Origin: Protonemura montana
Lineage: Eukaryota > Arthropoda > Insecta > Plecoptera > Nemouridae
Direction of reading: 5' to 3'
DNA length: 64,000 bases
NCBI GenBank assembly: GCA_947568835.1
Contig: OX387608.1
Span: 12,376,001-12,440,000 of the forward strand
This document shows, piece after piece, positions 13,201-28,200 of this stretch. Under the pieces are notes generated by a model. The model was not told the origin of the DNA, did no database searches, and saw only the letters and a list, made by a program, of their open reading frames with translations. A program made the position numbers and the translations under genes. Positions within the stretch are counted from its first letter, which is position 1; each line of letters opens with the position of its first letter.

Positions 13201-16200
13201 TCGGGAGGTACCTATCATTACCACTCGATGCCGGATCGTTTGCTCAGCAGACAGTTTAACATTAACGCTGGTCCTCTTCCCATTATCTATAAACTTAATG
13301 GTAAAAGTGGTAAAACTGTAAACCCAGGAAACTGAAAGATATTGTTTACCACACAACAAGTCCGGGTGATACTTTCCACAGAACACTTTCAGATATTATC
13401 AGAAACCAAAGGAAATTAGCATCGAGTCACATTAGCTTGGTTCGCATTGTAAAGGTAATTTTTTTATTCAAGAGATAGTTTTTACAACGCAATTGACATG
13501 CATCTCGTTCACAAGTCTTGAGATTGAGATGTCAAAACGTTTGAAAATATCGTAAAAGAGAAGGTTTACAAGGATTGAGTCCTTAAACAGACAGAAATGG
13601 GAAGGTTTTAAATGTTTTCAGGTTTGCTTTGTGGTATAATGTGTCCCAAAAACTGAGGTGTATCAATTTTTTACTCTGGGCCTTTCTTCACGCATTTTTA
13701 AAGATCAATATTCACTCCTGAAACATGTTAGCTGTCAGAATTGAACGATAGGGCTGCATTATCGAATGTATCCATACAAATCAAGACAGCCAGTAAATTA
13801 AGTTTTAACGCTTAAATGTTTTACCAAAAATGTCATACATAATATTTGTAATCTAATTACTGTAAATCAAGGCTTGATCTCGCTGACAATAAACTATTAT
13901 TATTATTTTTATTATTATTATTATTATCTTCTACCGAGAGTTTGAATGCTTTTGGGTTTTTGAAAAAAATCACTGGTTTACGTGATCGGAAGTAGTAGGG
14001 TTAGGTATGTGAGTTGACAACACAGCTTAGATGATCGGGTCAAGACGAATTGAAATGTTGACACCTGACAAAATGAACACGAATCGAACAAAAACTATCT
14101 TTAGTAGGTGCTTGAAAACTTGCAAAATCGATGCATCTTATGATGGTTTTTAGACTCATGTCTACTTGATTTATCCTGGAATGGGTTTTAAATGCTAAGT
14201 AAAGGACAACAAAATTTGAAAATTTTGATAAAGTACAACAAAATTTGGAAATTTTGATGTCCTTTACTTAGCATTCAAAACCCATTTCAAATAGTTCTTA
14301 TTCGATGCATCTTAGTTTTTGGTATACACTGTAAGCTACTTAATTGAAAAATATCCACGAGATAAGAATATGGTCTCAAAGGTTCTTTTTACCGTATGAC
14401 ACTCTTAGTTTCAGAGTTTGTGTCACAACTTTCTTCATATTGTTCACAAAAAACGAGCTCACAACTCTATTTTACTACTAAAAAAGAAAAATATATATAT
14501 GGCCTGCGGCATCCATCACAAAACCACTCTAAACAAACTACTTAAACGTTGTTCACCTAGTTTTTCTTTCGCCACTACCTAACCATTGTTAAACACTAAT
14601 TGCCTTACTCTACAGATCACGATGCAAGCAATTTCAGTGCCTATTTTTCATAGCTACATGCAATAATTCTATTTCACCGAAGTCCCCACCCACACCAACA
14701 AGGTGAAGGTTGCGGGCGTTAGTTAAAAAAAAAACCATCACAACAAGAACTAGGTCTTAGGGTCAAACCTTCTCTCGTCTGCCGGCTTACCTATAAGAAC
14801 CTTTATTTAATCTTTTTAGAAACACTGTGAGCGACCAGGATGTCTTTTTTATCAAAGTGAATGCATTTTTTTTTCATGTTCTCTTCTGCATCTTAACATT
14901 GCATCTGAAAACTTGATTATAAACAGCGAGTATGGCACACTTCAAGTTTTTTTTTTTTTACAAATGAAATTATGCAAATCTAATAAGTATGCTTTCTGAA
15001 AAGAATTACATACCTACATACATGCTTCATTCACTGCATTTCAGTGCACATAGATTTCTTGGCATACTTTTTTTAGTTGTTTACCTGCAATGGTTGGGTA
15101 CATTTTTTGAATAGAATTTAAAAATTATAGTGATTTCTGATTGCGTATTTCTTAATAATGGAACGTTCAATCCTATGAAGCGTTCAATACTAAGATAATT
15201 ACACAAAAAGGATGTACATTTACATTTGAATTTGGCGATGATTCAGGAAAGCAATTGGTCCTGTCACATAAAATAAATTTTATTTAGCAGCCGTCACTGT
15301 TTTCTCTTTGCTCTCATCGCCGTTTAATATTTGAACCTGGAAGGATGGGGGTTTAACTTAAAAACTGTCATTTAAAGGTCAAAGTAAGAAGTCCCATTGA
15401 TATTTTGTCTGAATTTCCATGTCACCAAATATTCTGTTTCGAAACAAACGCGTTGTTAAACACAAGTTTTTTCTTGTTCTTTATGTGTTGTCTTAATTGT
15501 TTTGTTTACAATGATTCAAATATAATTGTTTTAAAGAAAATTACTGCGCCGGTTAAAATCACTCCTGAACGGCGTTGATGAAATCGGCCCTTAGTGAAGA
15601 ATAATTAATTTCCCAACATTTCATAACAAATTGTACATGTATGTTACTCTAGGGTAAAAGCAGCCCTGACAATTTTCCGATAGCAAAAGAACCAGAAAAA
15701 ACTGAATAAATTACATAGTTCAAGCATCCTAAATGCATAATTAAGGTAAATAAATTTTTTTTTTCTTTTTTCTGCAAATATAATTCCGAAATATTAGCAC
15801 TTTTTACTAACCAACCAATATTTGTGTCTGGAAAAAATACAATTTTTTGCTGCTGTCGAGTGAAGTATTTCAAATTTCCCTATTTATCAAAATAATGTTT
15901 ATTTATCAAAACTTCCTCAATGTCCATTTTTGGAAATATCAAGTTCAAAATCAGGCCAGTAAGCACATGTGTATAATTGCAAAAGCAAGTTAGAATGTTT
16001 TATGCGTTAAAGGTTTATTACAAGTTCACACATAAATCGCATAATAAAATCAACCTTACAACACAATTTGTGAGAGTAAATTTATAAATATATGTGTTCA
16101 ATTATGATCGTAAAGAGGAGTAAATGCAATAGGTAACCCATAACTCGCTATGATGTATACTTGTGTGGAGTTATATTGCACTAGATTTGCTTGGTACAGT

Positions 16201-19200
16201 TCGGTTGGAGGTATGTTTAGTCCTTGAGCTGTACGATTACGGCGGATGGTCAGTTTCACACGGTGTTGTGGGCAATTGAGGACATGACCCCGTCTCGTCG
16301 CGTTATCCCAAGCGAACACCCACCCATTTACTAATTGCACCTAAACTTGACTTCCATAAAGAAAAAAGAGAGTATTTTAGTTAATTTTAGGTTCAATTTA
16401 CAATTTTAAATTAGTTGCCTTTTGGCTATAAAGAATCTTGAAACATAATGTTAAAAGCTTTTAACAGATTTTTTGTTAACATTTGTTCCTTTGTTGCTTG
16501 CAAACGTTGACTTAAAATTTGTGAATGAGAAAAGTCATTTTTGGAATTTCTTAACTTGTATTCGATATGACGATATATTATGACACATAATGCAAAAATT
16601 ACACTTGAAACACGCAATGTGATGTACTTAATTACTTTACATGCAAGAAATTCAATAATAATAAAAAATAAATACTTGACATTTTATAGTAATCACAAAA
16701 TTTAACCTCACTGTGTTATCGCTATTTTATAATTAGTCATCTAAACTGCATTCATATTTAATGACTCTTCTCATTATGAATTAAATCTACATAAAAAGCA
16801 GTCCATGCAATTATTACATGCAATACCATCTCTCTTGAACATAGCAAACCACATGTTACAAAACTGACCTAGGTGAGTTACATGTTTGAACCTTAAAGGC
16901 ATTGCTATAATCTAGCTAGAGATGGTGTGCGGTGCGGTATTTGCCTAACAACCTTGTATATATAGCATCACGTACAACACACATATAGGTATCATTAGAT
17001 AATAAACATCACTTATTGGTTCTTGTACTCGCAATTTACAAACCGCGGCTTGCCAATTGTATCAACTAGCCATCGATTTAAATCAATGCATCTTGAATAA
17101 GCGTGCCGACGTGCAGACCTAGATTTCTTTTAAACTGGCACCGCGATGTTGTGGCATAATGGTAACGAAATTTTGCCTACAGTCTAGCCCGTGAGAGAAG
17201 ATGCCAGTGCATTTGAACTGCCATCCGGCATTGCTACCAACTCGTGAATTGAATTTCAATGATGATTTCAGTGGCGGTATTTCAAAATACTTATTATAAC
17301 TGCAAAATAATTCTCAGGATTGGCAGAATAAAAGATCAAAAGATCTTGGCACGACAAAAGGTTTAGAGCAAAAGGAAATTGGTGGATACAGTGGAGAAGA
17401 TTTGGAGTGTTTTTTTTTTAAATGACACAGTTGGCCCACACGACACCCCAAAACGACCGGTAGCGCCTCTGCCGGAAAAAGTATGTATTCTCGCTCAATG
17501 GAATATAATTTAAAAATTGAAACAATTTAAAGCTGAATTCTGTTTATATCAAGGTAACCTTATTTTCTGATTGGTTTGCACCCACTTCAAGCATTACATA
17601 AGTACGTGTAGGTGTTGGCTACAATTGAGTAATATAAGGAGCGTTTTCGGCCCAGCTGAAAAGTAATTCTATTTTTCAAATTCAGTACATGACCGTTATA
17701 CACAGTTAGGTACCTCCACATTTTCTGCATAGTTCACAACGTTTGCCTTTATGGGTGGCATACAACGTCGGGAACAAACCATATACACATCCAGATCGTG
17801 GTTCGAGCTTTCTTTCAAGCTCACAGAAAGAAGAAAGAAGACTTATCGTGAAACAAGATCACATTCACTGCTAGTTTTGCCAGGTAAATCTTTCGCGTGG
17901 CTATTTCAGATTCTCGTTAGATTTCAATTTTTCTCAACAAAAAAAAAACAACCATAGGTACTCGACATAAGTGCACTAAGTAGACGCTATCAACCGTATC
18001 CATATGATTAAAAAAACGATTTCCAATGCACTGGTTAAATGCATTTTTCATTACCGATTAACTGCGGTTTAGTCTGCGTGGTAATCGAGATGCATAAAAT
18101 GCTACGTGCTGATCTCGTGCTTAGCGATCCGTAAGTGCATCTTAAGAGATCGCGTCTTGGCGTGATTTCCGCTACAAGACATGAATTAGAACATCTTAGA
18201 AGTAGCTTGCTTGACCATATTCTAGCCGACTAGTTGTTCTACTTGAGTTGGGGAACACAAATCATCGGAGATGAGCTCATTTCGTTACATGCAGTTTCCT
18301 ATCTCTTTTTCAACTAGATAACTTGATAATAGATTACGGATTAAATTTTTTTCTATACCTGATGTGTTTTTCTTTTGAAAAATAATTAGTTCTTAGCCTA
18401 GTTCAAAGAGTGGTAGTAGTTGCGATAAACTGTTGGTTAGATGTGAATGTTTGATTTCATGGGTTATGGTTGTGAGATTTAGGAAACTAGGTCCGCAGAG
18501 GACCATATATTTTAGAATTAGCACTTGGCATAGTTCATGAGAACATGGACAATACGGTTATAGGTAGGTACGTAGAACAGCGTGTTTTTTTTGCAATGAA
18601 TATAATTTTTCAGCATGTGAATTAATTTTGGGTTGAACAAATCGAATTTTATCTCATTCGTCGTTTTTGGGGAGTCATGAGATGTTAAATTTTAGATCAT
18701 GTTTCAAAATTTAGAAGGAACCCGTAAAAGTAATATATAAATAACACAATTAATTTTGGGTTAAACAAATCGAATTCGATCTCATTCGTTGTTTTTGGAT
18801 AGTCTTGAGATGTTAAATTTTAGATCATGTTTTAAATTTAGAAAGAACCCATACTACACTGTTTGGTTGCAGCAGCACCCTTGGCCAAAATGGTCTAAAT
18901 GGCTTTTAAATTGGTGGTTCTATATCTAAAAATAGTGTCCCTAATAATAAGACATTTGCAATGCAAATTAAGTTGGTATCAATACCATAGATAAACCTGC
19001 AGCAAAAACTCTTTAGACTGTGACTAATAGATACTTTGAGTGAGGAACCACTGAAAACCCCCCTAATAATGAATTAGATCCACAAGGATGGGTCAAGCAC
19101 CAGACCATATGACCATGACATCTACATTTTCGCAAAGGAATTTCAAATTAACTCGCTCGATAGCAAGAAACGATTCCGTTACCTCATGTGTCTTTCTTGC

Positions 19201-22200
19201 CGCACATAAAATACAGTTGTCTTTTTGTCTCGGTACCGAATTCAATGTCACCATCAAATCGGTTTTGCATGAGATCGTCGTATGCGTTCATTCTTCCATA
19301 GTCCATTCAAGATTGATTCTATGTGCATCATCAATAGCATCCAATCACAATTTCTTGTACACAAGGAGGTATTTAATACGGGGAACGTACAAGAAATTAC
19401 TTTTCCCTGTCAGTATGTCGGTCATTTGTCTGTGACAGCCACCGAGAGAATGTGTTAATGTGGGGTCATTCTGGTCGTTGGTCATCTATCTGCAATCAAG
19501 CGTAGACAACTGCTATTGCATTTTAGTTCTGCCATGAGTAGCAGAAATGCATCTAGATTTATATGAATATAATTTCAATTTGTTTTACAGCTGTTTTATA
19601 TTGTGGCAATGTTTCATACTAAACCCAGTAATCAAATAGATTATTATTTAATAAGTTTTCTTGAAAATACAGCTAATTAGTATCAGTAACAACTTAAATA
19701 TTTTTTTGTTGACTTTTTGTAAAACTGTAGATTCAAAGCGAACGTAAACCTGAATTCCTTCAATTATTATTTTTCTATTGGTAAATCTTGCCTATCCACA
19801 ATTCAAAGTATTTCCTGATTGTTTTCATTGATAATAAGTATATGAATACAAATTAAAAAGCTAGAAATTAGAATCGACCATTATATTAATTAGAAGGTTC
19901 ATACCCAGGTAACTGAAACATCAGATTCTACCATTAAAAATACCTTTGGTATTTGACCTATGGCAGAGGCATATTATCGTTTTGTTTACATTTGGTAAGG
20001 GTATAATATTTGACCGTTAGGGTACCCGCAGTGCTCGACAACCTTTCGATGGATACAGCAGCATTTTATTCAGTGATAGTAATAGTTAAAAACCAGCATC
20101 AAATCAGAAACAACACGAAGAGGAAGACGAGCCACGATAAGTTATGTAAGTGTAACGGATTGTCTTACATTGAAAAAGAAAGAAAGTGTAATTCGATAAC
20201 CTTATATCAATATTGGTATTATGTTGTTTGCGGTCAAATTGCTGCTTATTTGTGGTGAATCCAACGATTCTGACATACGAATAGTTGTTACACATGTTTT
20301 TTTTTTTCCCGGAGAAGTGTAAGACATTTTTTTTCCTTGGCTTTAATCTTGTTAGGAAAAATCGTGAATCCCGAATTAGAGGAAACGCGGTACCGGAAAA
20401 ACCTTGTCGAAGGAAGTTAGTTAGACGAAAGATCTTACATATGATTCAATGCACGAATTTGCGGCTAGCATTTTCTTGAATACTGATGTTTTTAATGTTA
20501 CATTTAAGCAGACAGGATGGTTGCTCTTATTAGAATTAATCAGTGCTAGATAGTTGAAAAGTGTTGTTAATTACAGTCATTATATTATTAAAAATCCCTC
20601 TCGAAAACATGTTTTATTAAATTGAGAAATTTATCAATCATTGTCAGATATTTAAAAAGCTAGGTTAGGTCATAAGCTAGGTCATAATATTTAAAAAAAA
20701 ATCCTAGATTTGTTTGCAAAAATCTTAAAGGTAGGGAAAGCTAAAAAAGTTTTGAACAAAGTAACTCAGAAATGTCTGTCGACTACCCACTAGTTGTAAA
20801 AAGAGTGCCAATGCTATATTTCATCCAAAACTTGACCCTTCTAAAACGAATTCATCTCTAGAGAAAGGGAACACAAGATAAAAATGTACTATAATCTATC
20901 TTCCGATGACGCACAATGGTTATTTCTATCACGATCAAAAAAGAATTTCATATGAAAAGAAACAATCCCGAGCTCAATTATTAGGTCAGCAATGAAATAA
21001 ATAAGCCGGCGATTGTGAGGCTGACAATGACTGGACAATGAAATGAAGATACGTGCGTGGACTAATCCCTTTCGACACGGGATATTTGCCTTTGTTTCCC
21101 GTATCTCCCAGCTCCCAGAGCATAGATAGCTACACTTAATATCGTGTTGAGATGTTAGCTATAGCGTGGTTCCACATATCTGGGACATTCCGTTTTCAAA
21201 TCCGATCAAACGGTTTGGCGTGTTGGTAACACTGGTTCTCGTTAGATCACCGACGTTAAGCTACACCGCGCTGAGTCAGGTATTGGATGGGTGACCATTA
21301 TACACATGACCAGTTCTGCTTAGGTGAGAGGTTGGAAGGACGGAAGTTCATTCGCCTTGCTTACCAATTCCTTTCAACATAATGGATTTGTGGAGGAATC
21401 CTGTTGTTCGCGTGTTACCGTCCTTCGCTAAGGTCGTTAAGCCGGTGGTCCCCTTGGTACATTCCGACACCGGGTTTTCCCCGATCTCTTTTAGTATAGG
21501 TAAGGTTCATCGTCATCCTTATCATCATCCACTCATTCACTGATGCCATTAGACCGGTACCACAGGGCCCATTGTCAAAACAGTGCCTCGTTAAACCCCA
21601 CAATTTAAAAATTAATCAATCAACAGCAATGGAGATTATTTGTAGAGTTATTAAAACTAACTGTCACCCGAAAGAGACCAGTGGCACTTTTACCAAACCA
21701 TCATTGAACCAAGTGAACTGTGAGGTGATCTATTCAATGGGTTTTTTTTCCTTGCAACCCATTTCAAACGGTCGCAAATCCCACTTGTCAAACGCCAGGG
21801 AAGCAGCGATCGACGTCGTGAATCTCAAGACGTTACGGGGCGTAGCGTTACGGGCCGGATGACTGGACCCATGGGATGCTAAGCGTGGAGCATTGACCGA
21901 TCTTGGGAACGAGACGTTCTTGCCCTTGCCCCGCCCGTCATAGCACGCGCGCACATTTTTCCTCGTACACAAATAACAAAATCGCTCGAATCTGATTCGG
22001 TCGTGTGAATTGTGAGCGATTTACTCTGTTCGTGAGAAAACATAATTTCCCGGCAGACGCGCCACCGGTCGTTTTGGGGTGATATGTGGGCGAACTTTCA
22101 TTAATAAAACACTAAGAAACATCTCCGCCGATTTCAGCCATTTTACTTTAGCTCTAAAGCTTCTGACATGGCAAATTTTTTTGTTTTTCGAGCTATTTTA

Positions 22201-25200
22201 CCAATTACAAAAATCTTGCGAATTATTTACCATGTATAATAAGTATTTTGAAATACCGCCACTGAAATTATAACTGAAATTTCATTCGTGAGTTGGTAGC
22301 AGTGCAGGGGTCAGTCATTGGGCTGGTATTTTCTCTCACGGGCTAGACTTTATTCGTTTTCACTCCGATATACAACGAAATTTGCACGTCTTTTCATTTT
22401 TTCAATCTACGTGACTTGGAGGAAATCGCATTTTAATATGATAATTATGCGTGTGTGGCATGTGCCCACGAAATGATTAAAATGTCTGGGTTGGCTGATT
22501 TGGCGCTCGGTGGTCCTGTTGGGCCATGATTTAAATTTAAAAGACGATTTAATTATTAAATTGTATTCAGTGAGCCGTGCAAAAAAACGTCGCAGTATAT
22601 TTACGTGATTGACAGCAATTTTATGATTTCCTCTGCGTAAAAGAATTGATTCGCACTTGTCTGGGGTTGGATTGGTAGGAAACCTAAACGGATCCTTATG
22701 GTATACCACAAAAAAACGATGCTCAATACTTTCAGATACCTCTTAGGGAATTGAGACACCCAAATGAAATTTAGTTTGTGCATGGTTAGTGAAACGATAG
22801 TCGATCAAACAACTAATTGTGTTTAAGCGAAAGAGAATCTGAAGATCTTGCCGACTCACTGACTGCAAAATGTTACTAACGAACCTACTTATGTGGGTCA
22901 CATTTTTTAAACTAGTTACCAAAATAGTTATGATATACCAAAGGGCATAATTTTAAGATAAAATTTAAGAAATTCTTCATTAAGGTAACTAATGGCAAAA
23001 AAAAAAAACAGTGAGAATACCAACGGAGATGAACAGTACTTTATGCATCCACGAAATATCTCGTAAAATTGCCGACTGTTCTAAGTATTCTTAACGGTCT
23101 CGAAGTTAACAACCGAACGGTTTTGGGATGTTGGGAACACTGATTCTCGTGAGATTACCGAAATTAAGCAACACTGCGCTGGGTCAGGTATTGGATGGGT
23201 TACCATCATACACATGGCCATACACAAAAAAGGTTGGAGGGATAAAAGTTTGTACTTCTTCATTCTCCTTTCTTATCAAACTCCTGACAGCATGGATTTT
23301 TGGAGGAATCCCGTTGTTTGAGTTGTACCTTCCTTCGGCAAGGACGTTGAGCCCTTTTTGTTCTTCGAAAGAGGTAGCATCGGGTTTCCCTTCATCTCTT
23401 CTAAGTTAAATTAGGTTCTTCATAATCATTATCATCATCCACTCAATCACCGACTCCATTAGACCAGTGCCGCATGGCCAGTTGTCAAAACAGTGCGTCG
23501 TTAAACATCACTAATCAATTTTGAAGATAAAAAGAAATAAATAATTCTTGAAAACATCTCAGAATACAATCCTTATCTTTAGTCTTTAAAAATCACCGAG
23601 CACCTCATGTAATCCATCCTAATTATTCCCACATCGCCTTCCCAGCACAATGTTCCACCCAGAACGTACTGCGCAATTCGAGACAGCCAAGAGAGCTGTC
23701 CGTGGCATTGACCATCTGCGTGACTGATTTTTCCCCATCGTGTGATTGCCAAGTCGATGGCCCATCGTCGCGGAAGTGAATATCGAAGCACGCCTAAACG
23801 TCTGGCCGTGCAGTGTTCCGGTTAAACTGTGCTTTCAGTTTGGTATGGGACTTCGTTACACTTGGTATGAGATTGTCGGATTGAGACGTTTCAGAATCAC
23901 CATAGTTGCACCGTACTATCATAGCGCTGATGTTGAATTGTCTTAGCGAAAAGTGGCCGTCAAATGGCTTATTTAGAGACAAAAAAGAAGGATGCTACTA
24001 GGTGAAGGTGTTATGATTCTTTTTCTTTACTTCTCGTGGATTACTTGCAATTGAGACTGGTTTACCTCAAAATTTAATAAGCATGTAGCGAAATATGTAA
24101 TCTTGTTTGTTGAATTGTAGAGGTTTGTTTAAAAGGACGACTGCAAGCGCCATCGGGTGGTACTTACCTACCGTTACCACGTGTAGCCGGCTGGTTTGCC
24201 AAAGAGTTTAAAATTAAAAATGATCCTCTGACTAAACTTATATAATTTATTTGGTAGTTAGAGGTCTGTGAGTGGCCATCGAGCTCGTTAAGCAGTTAAC
24301 AGGCCGTTACCAAATAAAAACATCTTCAGATTGGCTGTTGTATTAACGGACTGTTAGGCTTTTAAAAAACCACTGAAAAATCATATCTCAGGCATAAAAA
24401 TTAGCTGCAAGACACCAATATGCGCCTCATATTTATATCCCAATTTATAACCACCTTTCACACTCAATTTTCCCAACTACCGCGACGATCTGGCACGTAG
24501 CTGACCTACCAGACCCCCGTCTAACCTGGCGTCCGCTCTCGATTCACCGTCAAAATTCAACCTCCACGGGGTCACTGGGAGAGAGTCGTGACGCTGACCG
24601 GGTCAGAGATTTGTATCCAAAAGCGTTTTGACATCTGGCGCCATGGAGTACAGTTGGACGGCGTTCACAAGCCACACGATTTCATGTTTGCATGAATTAT
24701 TTTCTGGCATGTTATGCATTGTTTCGCTTCGAATTTCGGGTTGACCCGCGTGGGGGCTGGTGTTATTGCAAGTTAAATTTAGATGGGATTGTCCGAATTA
24801 ACATATTCAAATTTGTGTAAGTGCTGGTATTCATTGCAACAGACTTAGGGCATGGCCATCTTTTTGAAAATACTATCTACTATTTTTATTATTATTTTGC
24901 TTTATTCGACCCTTTGCAGAGTATTACAGAATATAAACTTTAAGAATTCTCACCTTCAAGAATACGTTTAAAATGAGAATTATTGGTTACTTATAAAAAT
25001 ATCACAAAAACGGCCAAATTGTTCCAGGCTTCTTATAATTTTATTTGTAAATTGTAGATTTGAAGTGCATTGTTCTTTGATATTATTAGATTTATTTCAA
25101 AATTACCGTCATTCCGCGAATTGCACTGCTTGCAATATTCTTGTTTATCGATTTTGACAATTTCCTTATGAATCTTGAACATAAATATTCATCTGTGTTT

Positions 25201-28200
25201 ATTTCTTGATTATATATAGTTGTATCTATTGTTATTCCATCCATCACACTCTTCCACAGCAATTTGTATAAAAAATCACGGTGATTTCTCCAATGACTCG
25301 ATTGCAAAAAGTGAACTTATTCCATAACTCACGGGTCTCATTAGACACATCTATAGTTCAATTACCCACCAACACACTCGCGTGTCAGATTGCGTTCTAT
25401 TTCACGTCACGATTTTCCTCACCCATTACGCAATAACAAGAACACACAGATCAATTTTCTCGAACCAAAATCGATCGTCGATGTCATCGAAACCTATCGC
25501 ATGAATTTCCCCATTGTCGTCGCAGAAGAAAGTAGTGTCTGGTAACAGATGCTGCAGCTCATATGACCCCGTCTGGTCGCTCCCAACTCATGGTAGCTGT
25601 GGCTGACTTACCTGAGAGTGCTTGGTTACCGGAGATCATCTCGTCTGACTGATGTCTGACCTCCATTTCGCGCAGCTTTGTGTGCAGGTCGCGGGTGTGG
25701 ATGAACAGGAATAAGGTGGCTGAGATCGCCATTAAGGCTACCAGCTCGCTCGTCCTGTAAGCAGACAAAAGGCGAAATTAGGGCGCCGTCGATAGTACTA
25801 TAAGACAGAAACAGTTTGGCGTGTTGAGCATACGAGTACGTGTGAGATCACCGAAGTTAAGCAATACTGCGCTGAATCAGGTATTAGAATGGGTGACCAA
25901 ATACATATTACCAGCTCTGTTTGGGAGAGAGCTTGGAGGGATGAAAGTTAGTGCTGCATTTTGATACGCCTTGCTTATCAACCTTTTCGACAGCATGGAT
26001 TTGTGGAGGAATCCTGCTGTTCGCGTTCTACCGTTCTTAGGAAGGGACGTTTAACCACAGTTCCCATTGGTGCACTTCGACAGGAGTAGGCTAGGCTAGG
26101 TTCATTAGTTTCCTCATCATCATTCACTCATTCACCGACGCCTTTTGATATGTGCCGCAGGTCTCTTTGACAAAACAGTACGTCGTTAAACACCACCAAT
26201 CAATCAATGTCATCAATCAACGCAATAAGGATCACTTTTTGGGCTGTCAACAGCACAGAGGTGTGATAGACACCACATTTGTGGGCAACGTGATTCCTCT
26301 ATAGCATTTAAGGTGGTCAAAAGTGACTTTGTTTCAAAACCTTGTTTGAACGTTTTTTTTAGCAACTAAATCGGGGTTTGAAATTCAAGCACTGCATAAA
26401 ACCCACAGCAAGGGGGTTGCTAGAAATGCTCTTGCAAACAAAAGATAAGCATTAGCCTAGGTGTTCATTCCAGTACAGGACTATTTACAGCTAAGTACAA
26501 CCAATTAGTACCAGTAACCACAAAAAGCAGGAATAACATGTTAGGAAAATCATAAACCCAGCCATCTATTACAGTAAGAATCAAGAAAATTACTTATTTC
26601 AATTACACGTCTATAATTTCTCGCAGCACCGCGATGGACGCACGTCCGCGTAAATCCATGCGTTAATTGCGTTATTTCTAATAAAAAAAATAGCCAACTT
26701 CGTGATGCCAATATATAATAATCCGCAATTTCGTTTTCAAGTGCATGCGTGTGTTTGTTTGAAATGAAAAGGTCTGATACGCCGCCTTTCAGTCGGGATG
26801 ACATCACAGGTTTATTGGCCAGATAATTCTCTTTATAAGACTCTGATGAGTTCATTGTCAAGTGCACATGCGATGTGTACGTGTAATCGCTGCAGCTTTG
26901 GCAATTTCCGAGAGTAATGATCATTAGCAGAGTTGTGTAGTCAAAGGGTTCTTGCCAGCGACGCGCGATCGGTCTATGTCTTTGTTTCATGCTGTCTTCC
27001 AAGACAAATCATCCGGTTTCGAGCCGTGCTTCTTGCCGATATTTATTTATAAATATCTATAGATGTGATAAATCAGCTAGCATAATTATTTTATTTATTG
27101 CAACCTAATTTAGATAACATTAGTATTACGAAATTGGAAATCACCACCAACAGAACGGTTTGTTGTGTTGGGTACGCCGGTTCTCATGAGATTACCGAAG
27201 TTAAACAACGCTGCGTTGGGTCATGTATTGGATGGGTGATCATCACAGACATGGCCAGTTCTGTTTGGAAGAGGGATTGAAGGGATAAAAGTTAGTACAG
27301 GAACTTCACTCGCTTTGCTTCTCAACCTCTCGACAGCATGGATTTGTGGAGTAATCCTGCTGTTCGCGTTGTACCGTCCTTCGGAAGTGACATTGAGCCG
27401 GTGGTCCCTTTGGTGCTATTCGACAGAAGTAGGCTACGTGCCGGCACAGGGTTTTCCCTCCTACCTTCTAGGCTAGGCTAGGTTTCACCCACTAGTTCTA
27501 CGACACAATTAGACCAGTGCCAGGACCAGTGCGTCGTTAAACTCCACATCTAAATCAACCAATACTAATTAAACTAGAAGATAAATAATCATATATCAAA
27601 GCATCAAGTAAATGGATTCATTATCACGACCGTCGCCTACCATCAAATGAAAAACAAACCGAAACACATTTTCCGATCCATCACCTCGAGTTCCCGTTTC
27701 CTAGTTTGTTTTCAAATCAGCACACGGCAATCAAACTAAATGACTTCACAAATCACACACCTGCAGCAGCCTCTGGGGCAATCATCACTACCGACGTACT
27801 GCCACGACCTCGTCGTACAACGTCGAATTCGTGCGAGTTGCATTGGGATTGCACGACGGTTTCGGAAGTGCATTGATTGGGTGCATCGATGGTGCAATGA
27901 CCGATTCAATTAAAAAATTCAGCAATGAGCTGAAAATTAAACTCTATCAAAACAATTCGTTTTGAGAAAGGAAGCTAGACTGAAAGAATGTGTAATCAAA
28001 CCAGGATACGAACCCGGGACCTCCTAATTGCCGGTCGGTGCCCCACCAACTGAGCTATCCGTGCACTTATATTCCAGTTTTCGTGTTGTGGGATAAGGGA
28101 TCCCCTCACGGGGGGATTTACTTTTTTACCATTTTTGAGAAGGTATTACCGTACTGGCACAGAGCTCATGTAAAAGGTCGGAAAATGACTAATTTACCGA

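Noticed and set aside
21211-21330. A functional 5S rRNA gene
   Set aside because: Control boxes are present but the 5S stem sequence is diverged, and the same head plus body recurs as a dispersed element.
26550-27002. 150-residue minus-strand frame upstream of pipe exon 2, considered as pipe exon 1
   Set aside because: No donor in the phase needed by exon 2 and no Pipe-like basic stretch; the exon at 48253 fits both.
28000-28066. A tRNA gene on minus
   Set aside because: A and B boxes are good, but the two ends cannot form an acceptor stem and a decayed sister copy exists; it is a tRNA-derived repeat.
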